NCBI RefSeq assembly: GCF_031877795.1
Contig: NC_133931.1
Coordinates: 22,331,264-22,395,263 of the forward strand
Source: Strix aluco
Taxonomy: Eukaryota; Chordata; Aves; Strigiformes; Strigidae
Reading direction: 5' to 3'
DNA length: 64,000 nt
Shown: piece by piece, positions 1 to 11,550 of the stretch
Numbering within the stretch: position 1 is the first letter of the stretch
Layout: every line of letters starts with the position of its first letter
Position numbers and translations under genes: made by a program
The notes under the pieces: generated by a model
What the model saw: the letters and a program-made list of their open reading frames with translations, nothing else
What the model was told of the DNA's origin: nothing
Databases searched by the model: none

Positions 1-1427
1 CTGTCACACAAATGGTATCTGAAGTTTTCATAAGACACTAACAATAATGCAACGAATCTTGGAAACAGACTTCCAAAGTCAGCAGCTGAAGCCCAGAAGC
101 AGCTTCCAGGTAGCGAGTGCGAGGGGCCAGCTGCAGTTAACGTGTCCAAGACACGATAGTAATTTGGGTATTAAAAAACGCTTTCTGCTTCAGCTTCACC
201 ACGCTCATAAAACTCATGGCCACTACAAGCAGTCGCTTCGCTTGTGTTTAAGCCGCTAGAAGTCAGCGTGATTCCTCCGCCCCGGAGGGACAACAGTTTT
301 CCAGAGTTTCCTCGGTGCCTCCCAGCCGGGCCAGGGAAGGACCGACCCACCGCCACAGCGGGACCCCGCGCCCCGGGCAGGACCGGGCCCCCCTCGCGGC
401 TGGGGCACGGCGCGAGGGCAGAGCTCTCGCCTCCCCGTCCCCCCCTGCTCCGCGCCGCGCCCGGCCAGCGCGGCAGGACGGGACCCCGCGCCGGGCTGCA
501 GCGGCGGCGCCGCCGCGGACAGCTCCCGGTGCCGGAGCCGGGCCGGGCCGGGCGGCGGACAGCTCCCGGTGCCGGAGCTGGGTCGGGCGGCCGGGGACAG
601 CTCCCGGTGCCGGAGACCGGCGGCCGCGGACAGCTCCCGGTGCCGCTGCCGGAGCCGGGCGGCCGCGGACAGCTCCCGGTGCCGGAGCCGGGCGGCCGCC
701 GCCTCCCATGCCCGCGCCGGGCGGGCGGCTGGGCGCCCCGCTTCCCCCGGCGCCGGGGCTCACGCTTGGAAAGAGCAGCGGGGCGGGGGCGGGCGGCAGA
801 CACGTTGTCGGGGGAAGATGGCGGCTGTGGCAAACCCACCCAGCGAGACGGCCGGAGCCTAGGCCCCGGCGGTCCCGGTCCGCCCCGGGCGGCCGCGCCA
901 GCGCCGGGCAGGGCCGCCGCCGCCAGCACGGAGCCCGCCGCGCCCCCGGGACGGGGCCCGATGCCGCCGATCCGCCCCCTCCGGCGGCGCCAACCGCCGC
1001 CGCGACCCACCCCCCTTCCTCCCGATGGCACACGCCGGGTGAGAACGGCACCTGTGCGGCCATGTTGGGCGCCTTGCCCCCGCCAGCGCCGGGGCGTGCG
1101 GAGCCGGAGCCGCCGCGCCGCCGCCCGCCCCGCGGAGCGCGGCTGAGGCAGGCGGCGAGCCCGGGCCGCGCCGCCCCGCCGGCCCGGCGGCCCCCCGGCC
1201 CCGTCCCCGCCCGCTCCCGCGGCGGCAGGTTTCCCCCCCGCCGTTCCCCCACACTCGCCCGGCGCCGAGCAGCCGCCGGGGCACGGCCGGCGGCGAGAGA
1301 CAGCCCTGCCCGCCCCCGGCCGCCCGGCTCCTCTGTCCCGCCGCGGCCGTGCCGCCCCCGAGGCCGGGGAAGGGACCCTCCGCGCCCGCGGGCCGGGAGG
1401 ACGAGGAAGGGATGCGCCCGCCCTTAC
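1..1427 (-). other. RIMS2: RIMS2 intron 1 (proximal part), CpG-rich
   Basis: Sequence downstream of the RIMS2 exon 1 donor on the minus strand. From about 250 to 1427 it is extremely GC- and CpG-rich and belongs to the promoter CpG island. From 1 to 240 it returns to ordinary composition. Long open frames here on both strands are a by-product of stop-codon scarcity in GC-rich DNA; none resembles a known protein. A five-copy minisatellite sits at 517-705. Confidence 0.75.
517..705. repeat. GC-rich minisatellite, five copies of a 33-40 bp unit
   Basis: The core GGACAGCTCCCGGTGCCG begins at 517, 557, 595, 628 and 667, giving periods of 40, 38, 33 and 39 bp. Units are joined by variable GCCGGGCGGCCGC-like linkers. 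It lies in RIMS2 intron 1 inside the CpG island, about 0.7-0.9 kb downstream of the exon 1 donor on the minus strand. Its G-run density suggests quadruplex potential and possible copy-number variation. Confidence 0.85.
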
Positions 1428-1597
1428 TTGAGCACGGATTGCTCCTTCTCCTCTTCCTTCTTCTGGCGGTCCATGACGGCCAGAATGATCTTCCGCTCTT
1501 CCTCCGTGAGGTGGCTGAGGTCGGGCATCTCGGGCTGAGGAGCCGGAGGAGGCTGAGGGGCAGCGGGGCCGCCCCGGGGCCCGGCGGGAGCCGACAT
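1428..1597 (-). CDS. RIMS2: RIMS2 coding exon 1 (5' end of gene only)
   Basis: First coding exon of Rab3-interacting molecule 2, a presynaptic active-zone scaffold that links Rab3 vesicles to Munc13 and calcium channels. Read on the minus strand from the ATG at 1597, it gives 56 codons plus two bases. The N-terminus starts MSAPAGPRGG, is proline-rich, and runs into PDLSHLTEEERKIILAVMDR and then QKKEEEKEQSVLK. This is the first helix of the Rab-binding domain. The residues KIILAVMDRQKKEEEKEQ match RIMS2 rather than RIMS1, which has NIIMAVMDRQKEEEEKEE. The exon closes at a GTAAGG donor (1422-1427) in phase 2. The start has A at -3 (AAACATGT), a good Kozak context. The next exon (LHQQFEMYKEQV in mammals) is not in the window and must lie below position 1. 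Adjacency to DCAF13 on the same strand matches the mammalian order, which supports the call. Confidence 0.93.
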
Positions 1598-2471
1598 GTT
1601 TGGTGGGAGCTCACCGCCGCTACGGGAAGCGCTGCCCTGACTCCAGCGGCCGCGGCGGCACCAGCGGGAGCGGGAGCGGCCGCCGCCGGCGCCGGGAGAA
1701 GCACATACAAATCAATACCCTGTAATCAACCGGCAGCCTAATGACGGCCCCGCCGGGGAGGGGCGGGGTGGCCGGCGGCCCCGACCTCGCACCCACCCGC
1801 CCGGCCGCCGGCTCGCCGGGGGCAGCGGGATGGACGGGGCCGGCGGGGCCCGGCGGGGAGAGCGGGGAGGGGAGAGGGCAGCGCCGGGGGCGGGGTGGGG
1901 AGGGAGAGGGGAAAGGGCAGGATTGGCCGCGGGAGCGCTGTGGTTTGGGTGCGAGCGGGATTATCCTAACCCCGAGCACCCCGCGGGGAGAGGGGGGACG
2001 GAGCCAGCGGCAGGGCGGGGGGGGTGGGGGGGGGTGGGCAGGAGACGGGGGCAGAGGCTGCCGGGGGGCCGGGCGAGAGCGGAGCCCCGACGCCTCTGGG
2101 CGCGCAGCGGGGGAAGCCCCAGCGGGCGAGTGCCAGTCCCGGCCGCCCGCCGCGGCTCATAATTCCTCGCCGCCGTCCATGGAGGGGGCCACGGGGCGCC
2201 GCGCCCGCCTCCCGCCGCCGCCTCCCGCTGCCGCTCCTCGGCCGGGCCGCGCCGCTCGCTGCCGCCGCCTCGCTTGGCTGGTGCCCTCTCGGCTGCGGGA
2301 TGGAGCCCGCCTAACCCATGGCATGGCGGAGAGCCGGAGTCACGGGAGGGGGCTCCGCATCGCCCCACCGCCAACGCCTCCCCCACCCGAGCGGCGCGGG
2401 GCGCGGGGCCCGGCTGCCGCCCCTCGCGGGCTGGGCGGCGGGGGGCGGCGGGGGGCGGGCGGCAGCTGTCC

Positions 2472-2487
2472 TTATTTATTTATTTAT
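2472..2487. repeat. (TTTA)4 microsatellite inside the CpG island
   Basis: Four uninterrupted TTTA units flanked by GC-rich DNA; on the minus strand this reads AATAAATAAATAAATAA-like. It could be a TATA-like or FOX/MEF2-like element for a RIMS2 transcript, or merely a microsatellite. Confidence 0.6.
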
Positions 2488-2960
2488 CCCCGCACAAAAA
2501 AATGGACGCGATAAAAATCACGCGAGGAAGGACAAGGAGGAGCCAAGGCGCCGGCGACGCGCTGGGAGGACCGAGCCCGGCGGCCGCGGGAGGGGGGGGC
2601 GAGAGGGCGGAGAGACGCTGTGCGGCCGCCGCCCTCGCTGCTCCCGCCGCCGGGGCTGCCCGGAGGGGGGGCGGGCGGAGAGGGGCACCCGCTCGGCCCC
2701 GAGAGCAGCCCCAGGACGAAGGAGCTGGCGGGGGGAGCGCCGGCCCCCGGGAGAAGGAGGCGGCGGGAAGGGCGAGGGGCGAGGCGGCCCGGGAGGGCGG
2801 CAGGGCCGCCACAGCCCCTTCCCCTCGAAGGCCCGACGACGCCGTCTGCAGAAAAGCGGTCGCCGGCCGGGCCACCGGCTGCCCCGGGCCGGGACAGGCA
2901 CTGCCGGCCGGCCGGGCGGGCCCAGCCCAACACAGCTGCTGCTCCACGGTCGCCGACGGA

Positions 2961-5900
2961 ACGTCCTGCTGGAGTGTCCTTCAGCCAACGCGAGGTGTGA
3001 AATTTCCCTCGGCGTCTGTCTGGACGGATTCCTCCAACCCAGAAGAGCAGGAATGCGACACGATGAGAGAAGGCTGGAGAAGGAAATCCTCCTCCCGCCC
3101 TGGAAACCAGGCGGTGGGGGAATAAACCTCTCAGAAGGCTTTTCCTACCTCTAAATCCCCCACCTGAGCAGTCATTTTGATGACAAAAAGTAATTTCTGG
3201 AAAAAGAATTCTACAATGCCCAAAAAGCCATCCAGCCCAAATAAACTGGAAATAACCTATCCAAGAATGCTGAAGAAACAGTTCAATCCAGATCTGTAGG
3301 TTTTCATTCTGTTTACAGACAATAGAGTTCTACCTGCTCTTCTCTCACATTATGAGACATAACTCCTATTTCACATCACTGCTGGATAACATATAAGTGT
3401 ATGTAGCAATAGTAAAGAGGCTTTGGCAGGTTTAGTTTGGACAGTTTGAAATCTCCACCACAGATCATACATTCCTGAAGCTGGCACCATTTCTAACGGA
3501 CAATGACATCAACTGATAACCAGGTGCAAAGGCGTGGAAAAAAAAAAAAAGTCATCTTCCAGAAAGTATCCGGGCCCTAGTTAGCTGCTTTTCCACAGAG
3601 AATAAATTCTAGATGCAGCTCCACTAGCTAGAGTTCTGCATGCAATATGGGGCTGAAGACACCATTCCTTTGGGAAAACGAGTTCTGGGGTAACAGATCA
3701 CCAGAAGGACATGATAGGTTAGCTGTGGCAAATCAAGTCTTAACAGTAACCCACACCTATTATCATGCACATATATTCATCAAATTTTAATTTTATCTAT
3801 AAAATGTCATTAGCATCCTTAGCTGAAAGGAACCTGTTCCATTTCTTGATGTAAAATTATGTATAATAGACCCTTTGTTATTATACATAAACCACTGTAT
3901 AGAAACTGAGCATACTATATTTGAGTAGATACCCTTGTAAAATAAACTATATGATTTTTCATCGAGTCCTGAAAGCATTCTGCTCTTCCAGTCCACATCA
4001 CCTTCACCTTTTGGACTGGATTCCAGCCAGCTGGCTCTCACCCAGTTCCTTGTTTCTTCCAGGCACTAGATAAATCTGGCATCGAAGTCAAAAAGAAGAG
4101 GAAATGTAGAACTGTGTGTCATCAGATTACCAAAGATAGTACAGTCCTTATCAATCTATAAATGTTGAATGGAAGAATTAACTGGACTGATCCCTTTGGG
4201 AAACTACATTTTATCCTGGGGAAGTGAGGAAAGATAGAAATCACTCAATCGCTTCTAAGAATAATTAAAAAGAACCAGGCCACTTGAAAGCAATCTCTCC
4301 ATTCTGTCAGGTTACACAGTTGTTTCAAAAACATTTCATGCCATGTCTCAACCATAAACACTAACAGTATTCTGACCATAGTTTTGGTTTCACTACAGTG
4401 CTTTGTGCACTGTTTCATTCATCTGAATTTCTTTCTGATGGATATTTACCTCTGAACTTTCTGGATTTACAGTGCCTGCTTCTGTAATCATTTCAAAGCA
4501 CCTGTGATTTTTCATCCACAAGTTACAAATACCTGCTCTCAGCATGATTGTAGAATTTCTTTTCTGCTTGGTATTTGCCTTGTTCCCACTAAATCCTGTA
4601 CCATTAAGTGGGTAACTATAAACAAACAAATCCAGGGACAGGAACTGTAATCCCCATATATTATCTAGCTATTTGCTTTGAAAAGAGAGAGCAGATTCAG
4701 AGCAGAAGACATCCTGTGACTCACTGAAGAAATGGTTCAACTTGACCTTTCTATGCTTCTACCTTTCTTTCTTCCCATCAATTCCACCTATCATTCCTCA
4801 CATTTTCCTGCAATTAAATTAAAACATTATTTGTTCATGTTCCTGTCAGCCTGTCTCAGAGACAGAACTGTCTCATGCTGTTACTGTTATTTACATTACC
4901 CAGGTGACATACTGATAAAAATATACTCAGAGCACAGACTTCTCTACCTACTCCAGAGTAATGGTGTTAACAGTAATCTACAATCAACCAACAAGACAAA
5001 TTACTATAATGTAGTATGATCATTTATGAAACCTATCTTTAAGGAGCGTTCATTTGCAGTCCCCTCAGTAGTGAAACTGTAAATTCTATAAATTCTGACC
5101 TTCAGGGTCATGTGTCTCCAGGTACCTGCCCTTCCTGTTCATCTTCAATCTCAGAAAAAACAGATTCCCATCCCTGGTTTACATTATTCTGCTGGAATTG
5201 TTCTTCCACTATATAATCTGCAACTCCAGCCATATAACAAAGGCATGTGATACTTTCTTTTGGTGGCTTCTCTAAGTCATCTACACGTACTGACACCAGC
5301 AGGTTTATTAATATGTTTTCTGATACTGGTATTTTGTTTTTCTGTTCCTTTCCAGTTCTGTTAGACAAGAGGTGTTCCCAAGGAAACGGTAGAATTGTAA
5401 CCTGATTTTATATCACCACAAAATGTCTTTCACTAAGGGTCTCATTATACTTACTCCCATTTCCTTCCTCATAGCAGCTACAAGAGTAAGTGAGTTGGTA
5501 GATTCATCGTTCAAGCATGTTAAGTGTAATTCTTTCCTGAAAAGGTAACGCTAACATCTGCTTTATAATCTTTTGTATAAGGGAGAAATCCAGTGTAACA
5601 TTCTTTCCATTATTTTTTGGTCCCAAGTTGAAACATTCACACTTGGAAAACATCTTTATGTAGCTGACATGAAAGGAACTTTAAAGTATTCTGTTATGGA
5701 TCAGTGAATGAAGAAAATGAAAAACATGTTCTTGGCTGAAAACCTCCAGTACTCAGACTCTTGATGAATCAAATCAGATATATAACCAGCAAGAAACGCA
5801 TCCTGTAGGACTCTTCCTGGAGGCATTTTGCAAGGGACCCCTGAAATTCCTGTTGAGGAAGGACAAAACTTTACGCTGCAACAATTTGTGATTCCCAGGT

Positions 5901-6724
5901 CCTATACTAAGTGCTATCAAACCATCATGGACTGGTTTACCAGTGCAGTCTTGGATCTTCCCCAGCTTACCCCTGTCTAACTTGAGGAAGCTAATTATAT
6001 TGTATAATGTCACTTACATCTTCATTTGGTTTCTTTCAGGAGGATTTTGCTTACTCTATATGCAATTTTTTCTGCTCCAAGCAAATTCCTTTTAGTTGGG
6101 TACTTCCCTGCGGTAATTTGAAGAATGATAAATATTTATGGGTAAAAGTTAGTTTTCCTTATTTGTTACTCTCATTTCTCTTACAAGAGGGTTATCCGTA
6201 TTTTACACAGGACCACCCATACCCCTAAGTCAACTATCTCAATGAAATAGCCCCTCCCAGTTTCACTGGTGTAAACAATCTGTCTGCAGTAGATGGAAAA
6301 ACATTGGTCTCTTAGCTAGTGCCCCCACTTTTTCCTCCTCTCCATGCATGTGATTGGTAACTTCACTGGCTCAGAAGGGGGAAGTCCTTAAGTTGTGCTG
6401 AAGAGTGTAACTCAATCCTATTCACTTCCAAAACCTTTCTCTGCTCAGGAAGTACCATTAGCAAAAACCTTTTGTATTAGAGGAGTGGGGGCTCTCCGTG
6501 GGCATAATGGTAGCTGTGGGTGGTATGAAGGAGCTACAGCCTTATTCCTAAATCAGCTTGGGTGGCAAGAGATTGATTTGCCTCCTGTCAGTGGACCGAG
6601 GAGCTGGTATCCAGGTTGTATTTTGAAATGTGACGTGGGAGAGGCCCTGGTACGTAGGTGTTTTATAAGCACAGTTCGCTGAAAACTGAAGAAAGGCTCA
6701 GATCGGTCAGATTGTTTTCTATTT
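2961..6724. other. Intergenic, AT-rich; no gene recognised
   Basis: Upstream of RIMS2 and beyond the CpG island. The open frames are short and resemble no known protein. There is a poly-A run at about 3539-3551. No mobile element was recognised with confidence. The part from about 6240 to 6680 is somewhat richer in GC and could be an older repeat fragment, but I cannot name it. Confidence 0.5.
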
Positions 6725-7121
6725 TAAGGCTAAGAGAGTTGGGGTTGTTCAGCCTAGAGAAGAGAAGGCTCTGGGGAGACCTTTCAAGACTTGAAGGGGG
6801 CTTACAGGAAAGATGGGGACAGACTTTTTAGCAGGGCCTGTTCTGATAGGACAAGGGGCAATGGTTTTAAACTAAAGGAGGATAGATTCAGGCTAGATAT
6901 AAGGAAGATATTTTTTACAATGAGGGTGGTGAAACACTGGAACAGGTTGCCCAGAGAGATGGCAGATGTGTGGAAACATTCCCTGGAAACATTCAAGGCC
7001 AGGTTGGACGGGGCTCTGAGCAACCTGATCTAATTGAAGATGGCCCTGCTCATTACAGGGGGTTGGACTAGATGAGCTTTAAAGGTCTCCCCCAACCCAA
7101 ACTATTCTATGATTCTGTGAA
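6725..7121 (+). mobile_element. CR1 LINE, 5'-truncated 3' end
   Basis: Remnant of the C-terminal end of the CR1 reverse-transcriptase ORF. The plus strand encodes pieces like [29 protein letters not shown] and [11 protein letters not shown], typical of avian CR1, followed by a short 3' UTR (GGTTGGACTAGATGAGCTTT) and the terminal unit ATTCTATGATTCTGTGA. The copy is about 0.4 kb, as expected for a 5'-truncated CR1 insertion. The reading frame is partly intact but this is not a host gene. Confidence 0.93.
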
Positions 7122-10100
7122 TGGGATACTTGATAAACATGATTTCTAGGACTCGGGATGTTTTGTCCAGAGCAATTATACACAGAAATACAGTTCATAA
7201 GATTGTAAATATGATCAATTCTAAAAACTTTATCATGTCTCATTCCTGCAATTCTGTTTACATGCTCAGTTTGAAATATTCTGACTGAACTAAGTGTGGC
7301 ATATAACATGCTGAATTAAAGGTGTAAGTAAAAGTCTTTACAGGATCTTAAACTTACTCAATATTTTCTGTCTGAATTTGACAACTCAGTTTTGATTGTT
7401 ATTCAGTTAGTCAGTTGAAACTCAAAGGAGGAATTTTTCAAAGAATTTCTGTGCAATGAAGTTCTCTGGTTATACATTTCTGTTTGACTCTCGACCTGTA
7501 CCACTAATGTTTCTACTGTTGGGCAGTAAATTAATTTCTGTACTCTAGCAAGCCCTGATAGTACTAAGCCAAGGATTTTGGTTTTGTAGCAATTGTCAGG
7601 CTAATTTTCAAGAATCCTACCAAAACCATACAAGAGTCTGTTCTTATTGGTCACTCACAGGACATTCATTGATATTTAATACAAATTGTCCCAAACTCAG
7701 GCACTTTGGTTTCTTTTTAGCTGTTCAGAGTTGTCAGATACTATACAGGTTTCAAAATCCCAAATAATGAGTTTATAGACATTATTCAACACATAAAGCA
7801 TGGGCTCACATTAGCACAGTAGGTGCTGAGAACGTTATCACATGTTCCTGTAAAGTATGGATGCAGCATGGCCTTCCCTGTTTGCTGATTTCTAATCCCT
7901 CTTCCCTGACCCCTCCTACATTTCTGAAACTCAAGCTACTTCAGAAGAAACAACTGTATTCTTAAGTCCGATGTGATTTTTATTTTTTTTCATTCAGTCA
8001 GAAGATTATCCTCCAGAGTTGGTACAGAGTATCCTGTACCAGATCTCAGGAATATATTCACTCCTATTGTAGTGACAGCTTGAAAGTCCCAAATCTCTTG
8101 ATTTTATACAGGATAGAAATGATTGTTTGCTTTCTATATTTTTATGGAGTATAATATGTGATTCTGTCTCTCAATTCATTATTACAAGTAGTAGTAATAT
8201 CCTGACTTATTGTTGCTATTAATAATAATAATAATATTACCTAGAAATCCTAGTCATGTATGAAGAGTCTAGTGCCCTAGATACTGATAGAAAAAATAGC
8301 ACAGACAACAGCCTGTTGACACAGAAAGCTCAAAGAGCCATAGACAAAATGTAATGGGCAAGCAACTCAGATACATGCAGCGGGTTGAAATGAGAAGACA
8401 GCAGTAAGATAAAGGTAGCAACACTAAATAAGTGGAAGATGACTGGTTTTTTTCAAGAACATTATTGTAAGATGGGTTAAATTGATCTTTGAAGAAAAAT
8501 AAGGAGAGAGGTTTTTGGAGGTGGAGGGGTAATGCTGGGGATGAGCTGTTTAAGCTTTTCCCAAAGCATCACACCAGCGGGAACTTCTCAAGGTAACGCC
8601 CATCCATGCAAAACCAGCCCATTACTGAGGCCCTTCTCTCACTGCATTCAGTTTCAGTAGTGGCCTCCCTCTCAGCGAGAGAGAGAAAACACTGGTTTGA
8701 CTGCCCATTTTCCTCAGAATCTAAAGGCAGCTGGGCATTAGCTGTTTGGATATTCAACTAAGGTTAATTCTCACAGACCTGGAATATAGCAGCTTTGATA
8801 ATGAAAACATGCCTGAAAGGGATGATAATTAAAGCTTAGCATATGGTATGTTCTATCTAGAAATCTACCTATCTAGGTTTCACATCTGCCAAATGACCAG
8901 AAAAATAATCAGAAAGTTCAATTAATTGAAATAATAGGTAAAGGCAGAAGTGGTAGCACTGCTAAACTGCTTTTCTAAAAGCATAAGGGTACAGACATTT
9001 TTATTTTATTATTCAAGCAGTCTTTCATTACACTTTTGGCTTTGATACATGAAGAAAAGTGAAAGTTCATTTTATACTCCAGAGAAGAGAAGGCACTAGA
9101 ATGGCAAAAGCCATAGTTGGAAAACAATTTTTCTTGTGTATTGAGATCGTTAGCACTTATTTGACACTCTCTAATACTGTTTTCCTGAAAAAGCTCCCTA
9201 TGATACTAGTTGACATACCTCAGACAAAATCAAATTGTGCAGCATGAGAAGTTTATGAAGAACAGTATTAATGAACATTAATCAACTTTGGCATTTTACT
9301 AGGCTAAGGGAAATACTGCATTAGGGCAAATGAGAGTCAGCAAATGCACAGTAACATGACAATGTCTGCTCTGTGTTCGGCTCTCCAGACCAGGATTCTG
9401 CCATACTTAAAAGCACAAGTATGATTCAAACAAGATTCATTCAATAGCTACATTGATATGATTACATTCATAATGATTTTCTAATAAGTAGGAAATCAAA
9501 ACATTCTGAGAAGAGATTCATGTGCACAAAAGCTTGGCTATTTTTACTAGCAATATTAGTCTAAGAAAATATACAACAATTGAGTACAACTGCTACCTTC
9601 CTTAGGCTACCGTATCTTACAAATTGATGTGAAAAGTCTCTGTTAGGATAGTTGACAGACAGCAAAGATATTTAAAACATTAATGGATTATAAATTTATA
9701 TTTTCATTTCCAGCTTTTCCTGATAATAGTGAGGTAGGAGAAGCAGCAGCTTGGACACATTATCTGTTTTCACAGTGGACAGAAAAAAGTGCATTCTCTA
9801 TGAAGAATTGTCTTGCAAAGGAAGGGATGGAAGGGAAGATGAGCTAATCTTTGACATTTCATCTTGCATTTCATAGAGGAATATCAAAAAAAAGAAAGCG
9901 TAATTAATTTCCTTTTTTGAATGTAAAGAGGGTTATTTCACTCTCAGTGTGCAAGGAACCTCTTAGTGAGACAATGCTTTAGACTATCAGCTGTTAAAGC
10001 CTGCCTTGTCTCTTATAAAAGGGACTACACCCACTTTAAAATTAGTGGATGACACTTTCAAAAGCAGGTGTTTATGAGTTGGAAAGGAAAAAGAACAGTA

Positions 10101-11112
10101 CAAGTAACTACCCTAATACCTATAAAGTATACAGCACTGAGCTAAAACTGCTGCTTGGCCTTTATTTCATTAATTGCCGTACTAGAATTTGGATTAGTGC
10201 TACAAAGTTGATGTACTACAAAGCCCAAACAGGATACACACTTGCGCAGGAAGATTTCCCAGCCACATCTCCACTTTTGCGCAGGGAAGATTTCCACAGT
10301 AAATTTATGTGCTCTCCCATAGAGCAAAATGAGCAGGCATTGAAACTTTCTAGAATTGACCACACAGTGGATTGAATTTGTTCTACAGGTTAATTTAGGG
10401 GGGCAATAAACCTGTTGCATGTACAAAAGCAAGAAGGTATCCTGCTGCACTGAGGGTCAGATGCCTATAGTTGCTTCAGTAATGCAGTCCTGTCCTGACA
10501 ATGATTGTCTCATTATTAGTTGTACTCCTCTCCATAACAGTGGCTAGATTAATTTTTTTGTTTTTATTTTCCACCAATGTGTTAACAGTAAATATCCAAA
10601 TAATTTCCTCTAGTTATCTGGGTGCATTCTTTCCTGTATTTCTGTCTTGAATATGAGGTGTTCTGATGAGTAGCCACCTTTCCGTGCACGTATCCTCCGC
10701 TGTGCCAGCTATTTCAAAGGACAGCAAGCAAGAAACCATCAATAACAATTGATGGCATTTTGTTGGTGATACTATGGATTTCATAGAGATTCACCTGTCA
10801 TTCACCATCATTTTCAAAAGCATTAATGTCTGTCAGCAGTTCAAAAACCATAAAGAATAGCCTGTAACACACCCATATCCGAAACTCAGTCATAAAAGAT
10901 ATAGAAAAATGAGTTATATACAGAAGTAAAGCACTGCTACTTATGTAAAAATCACTGTGCTCCAAGAGGAGTGAAGGACAAGTCAACATTTGACTTACAT
11001 AATGATTTACAGCAGTGACCTAAGGGTTTTCCCCTGCTTTCCCTAACTATACAGACCACGGATCCAGTTTCCAGTTGCAAGCTTTACCGATGATGTCTTT
11101 GGTAGAATTGAA
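7122..11112. other. Intergenic, AT-rich; no gene recognised
   Basis: Only short, unrecognisable open frames. A (TAA)n microsatellite lies at about 8217-8237. I see no exon with plausible splice borders and no RNA gene. Confidence 0.5.
8217..8237. repeat. (TAA)n microsatellite
   Basis: About six TAA/AAT units in AT-rich intergenic DNA. Confidence 0.7.
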
Positions 11113-11550
11113 TAAACTATTTCAGTTGGAAGGGATGTACAGTGATCATCTAGTCCAACTGCCTGATCAGTTCAGGGCTGACCAAAAGTTAAAGCATGTT
11201 GTTAAGGGCATTGTCTAAAAGTCTCTTAAACACTGACAGGCTTGGGACATCGATCACCTCTCTAGGAAGCCTGTTCCAGTCTTTGACCACCCTCTTGGTA
11301 AAGAAATGCTTCCTAATGTCCAGTCTGAACTCCTCCTGGTGCAGCTTTGAACCATTCCCACATGTCCTGTCCCTGGATACCAGGGAGAAGAGATCAGCAC
11401 CTCCCTCTCCAGTTCCCCTCCTCAGGAACCTGTAGAGAGCAATGAGTTCGCCTCTCAGCCTCCTTTTCTGCAAACTAGACAAACCCAGAGTTCTCAGCCA
11501 CCCCTCACAGGACATGCCTTCCAGCCCTGTCACCAGCTGTGTTGCCCTTT
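11113..11550 (-). mobile_element. CR1 LINE, 5'-truncated, minus orientation
   Basis: On the minus strand there is an open 114-codon remnant of the CR1 reverse-transcriptase C-terminus: MTGLEGMSCEGWLRTLGLSS, then [35 protein letters not shown] and RLPREV. Its 3' UTR lies at 11113-11190 (plus-strand TCATCTAGTCCAACTGCC). The terminal ATTCTRTG repeat is missing or eroded. The open frame is a fragment of a LINE protein, not a host gene. Confidence 0.93.

Larger units (their letters stand above)
250..2960. promoter_or_regulatory. RIMS2: CpG island / promoter region of RIMS2
   Basis: About 2.7 kb of dense CpG spanning exon 1, the presumed 5' UTR and core promoter (about 1600-2000 on the minus strand) and further upstream DNA. 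It carries many GGGCGG/CCGCCC Sp1-type boxes. I cannot fix the transcription start. Motifs seen include a YY1-type AAGATGGCGGC on the plus strand (815-825), a related CAACATGGCCGC on the minus strand (1056-1067), and a TTTA tetranucleotide run at 2472-2487 that stands out as AT-rich inside the island. The island's boundaries are by eye. Confidence 0.75.

Noticed and set aside
171-1538. Long open frames (up to about 400 codons) on both strands of the RIMS2 CpG island
   Set aside because: Composed of Arg/Pro/Gly/Ala low-complexity sequence, overlapping in several frames at once, with no known similarity; explained by lack of stop codons in GC-rich DNA. Only the short RIMS2 exon reading is real.
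1741-3154. Further long frames upstream of RIMS2 exon 1
   Set aside because: Same compositional artefact; frames overlap on both strands and have no recognisable domain.
10049-10450. Overlapping frames of about 105 codons on both strands in intergenic DNA
   Set aside because: Mirror shadows of each other with no recognisable motif.
11189-11533. Open 114-codon frame as a host gene
   Set aside because: Reads as the CR1 reverse-transcriptase C-terminus; belongs to the mobile element.
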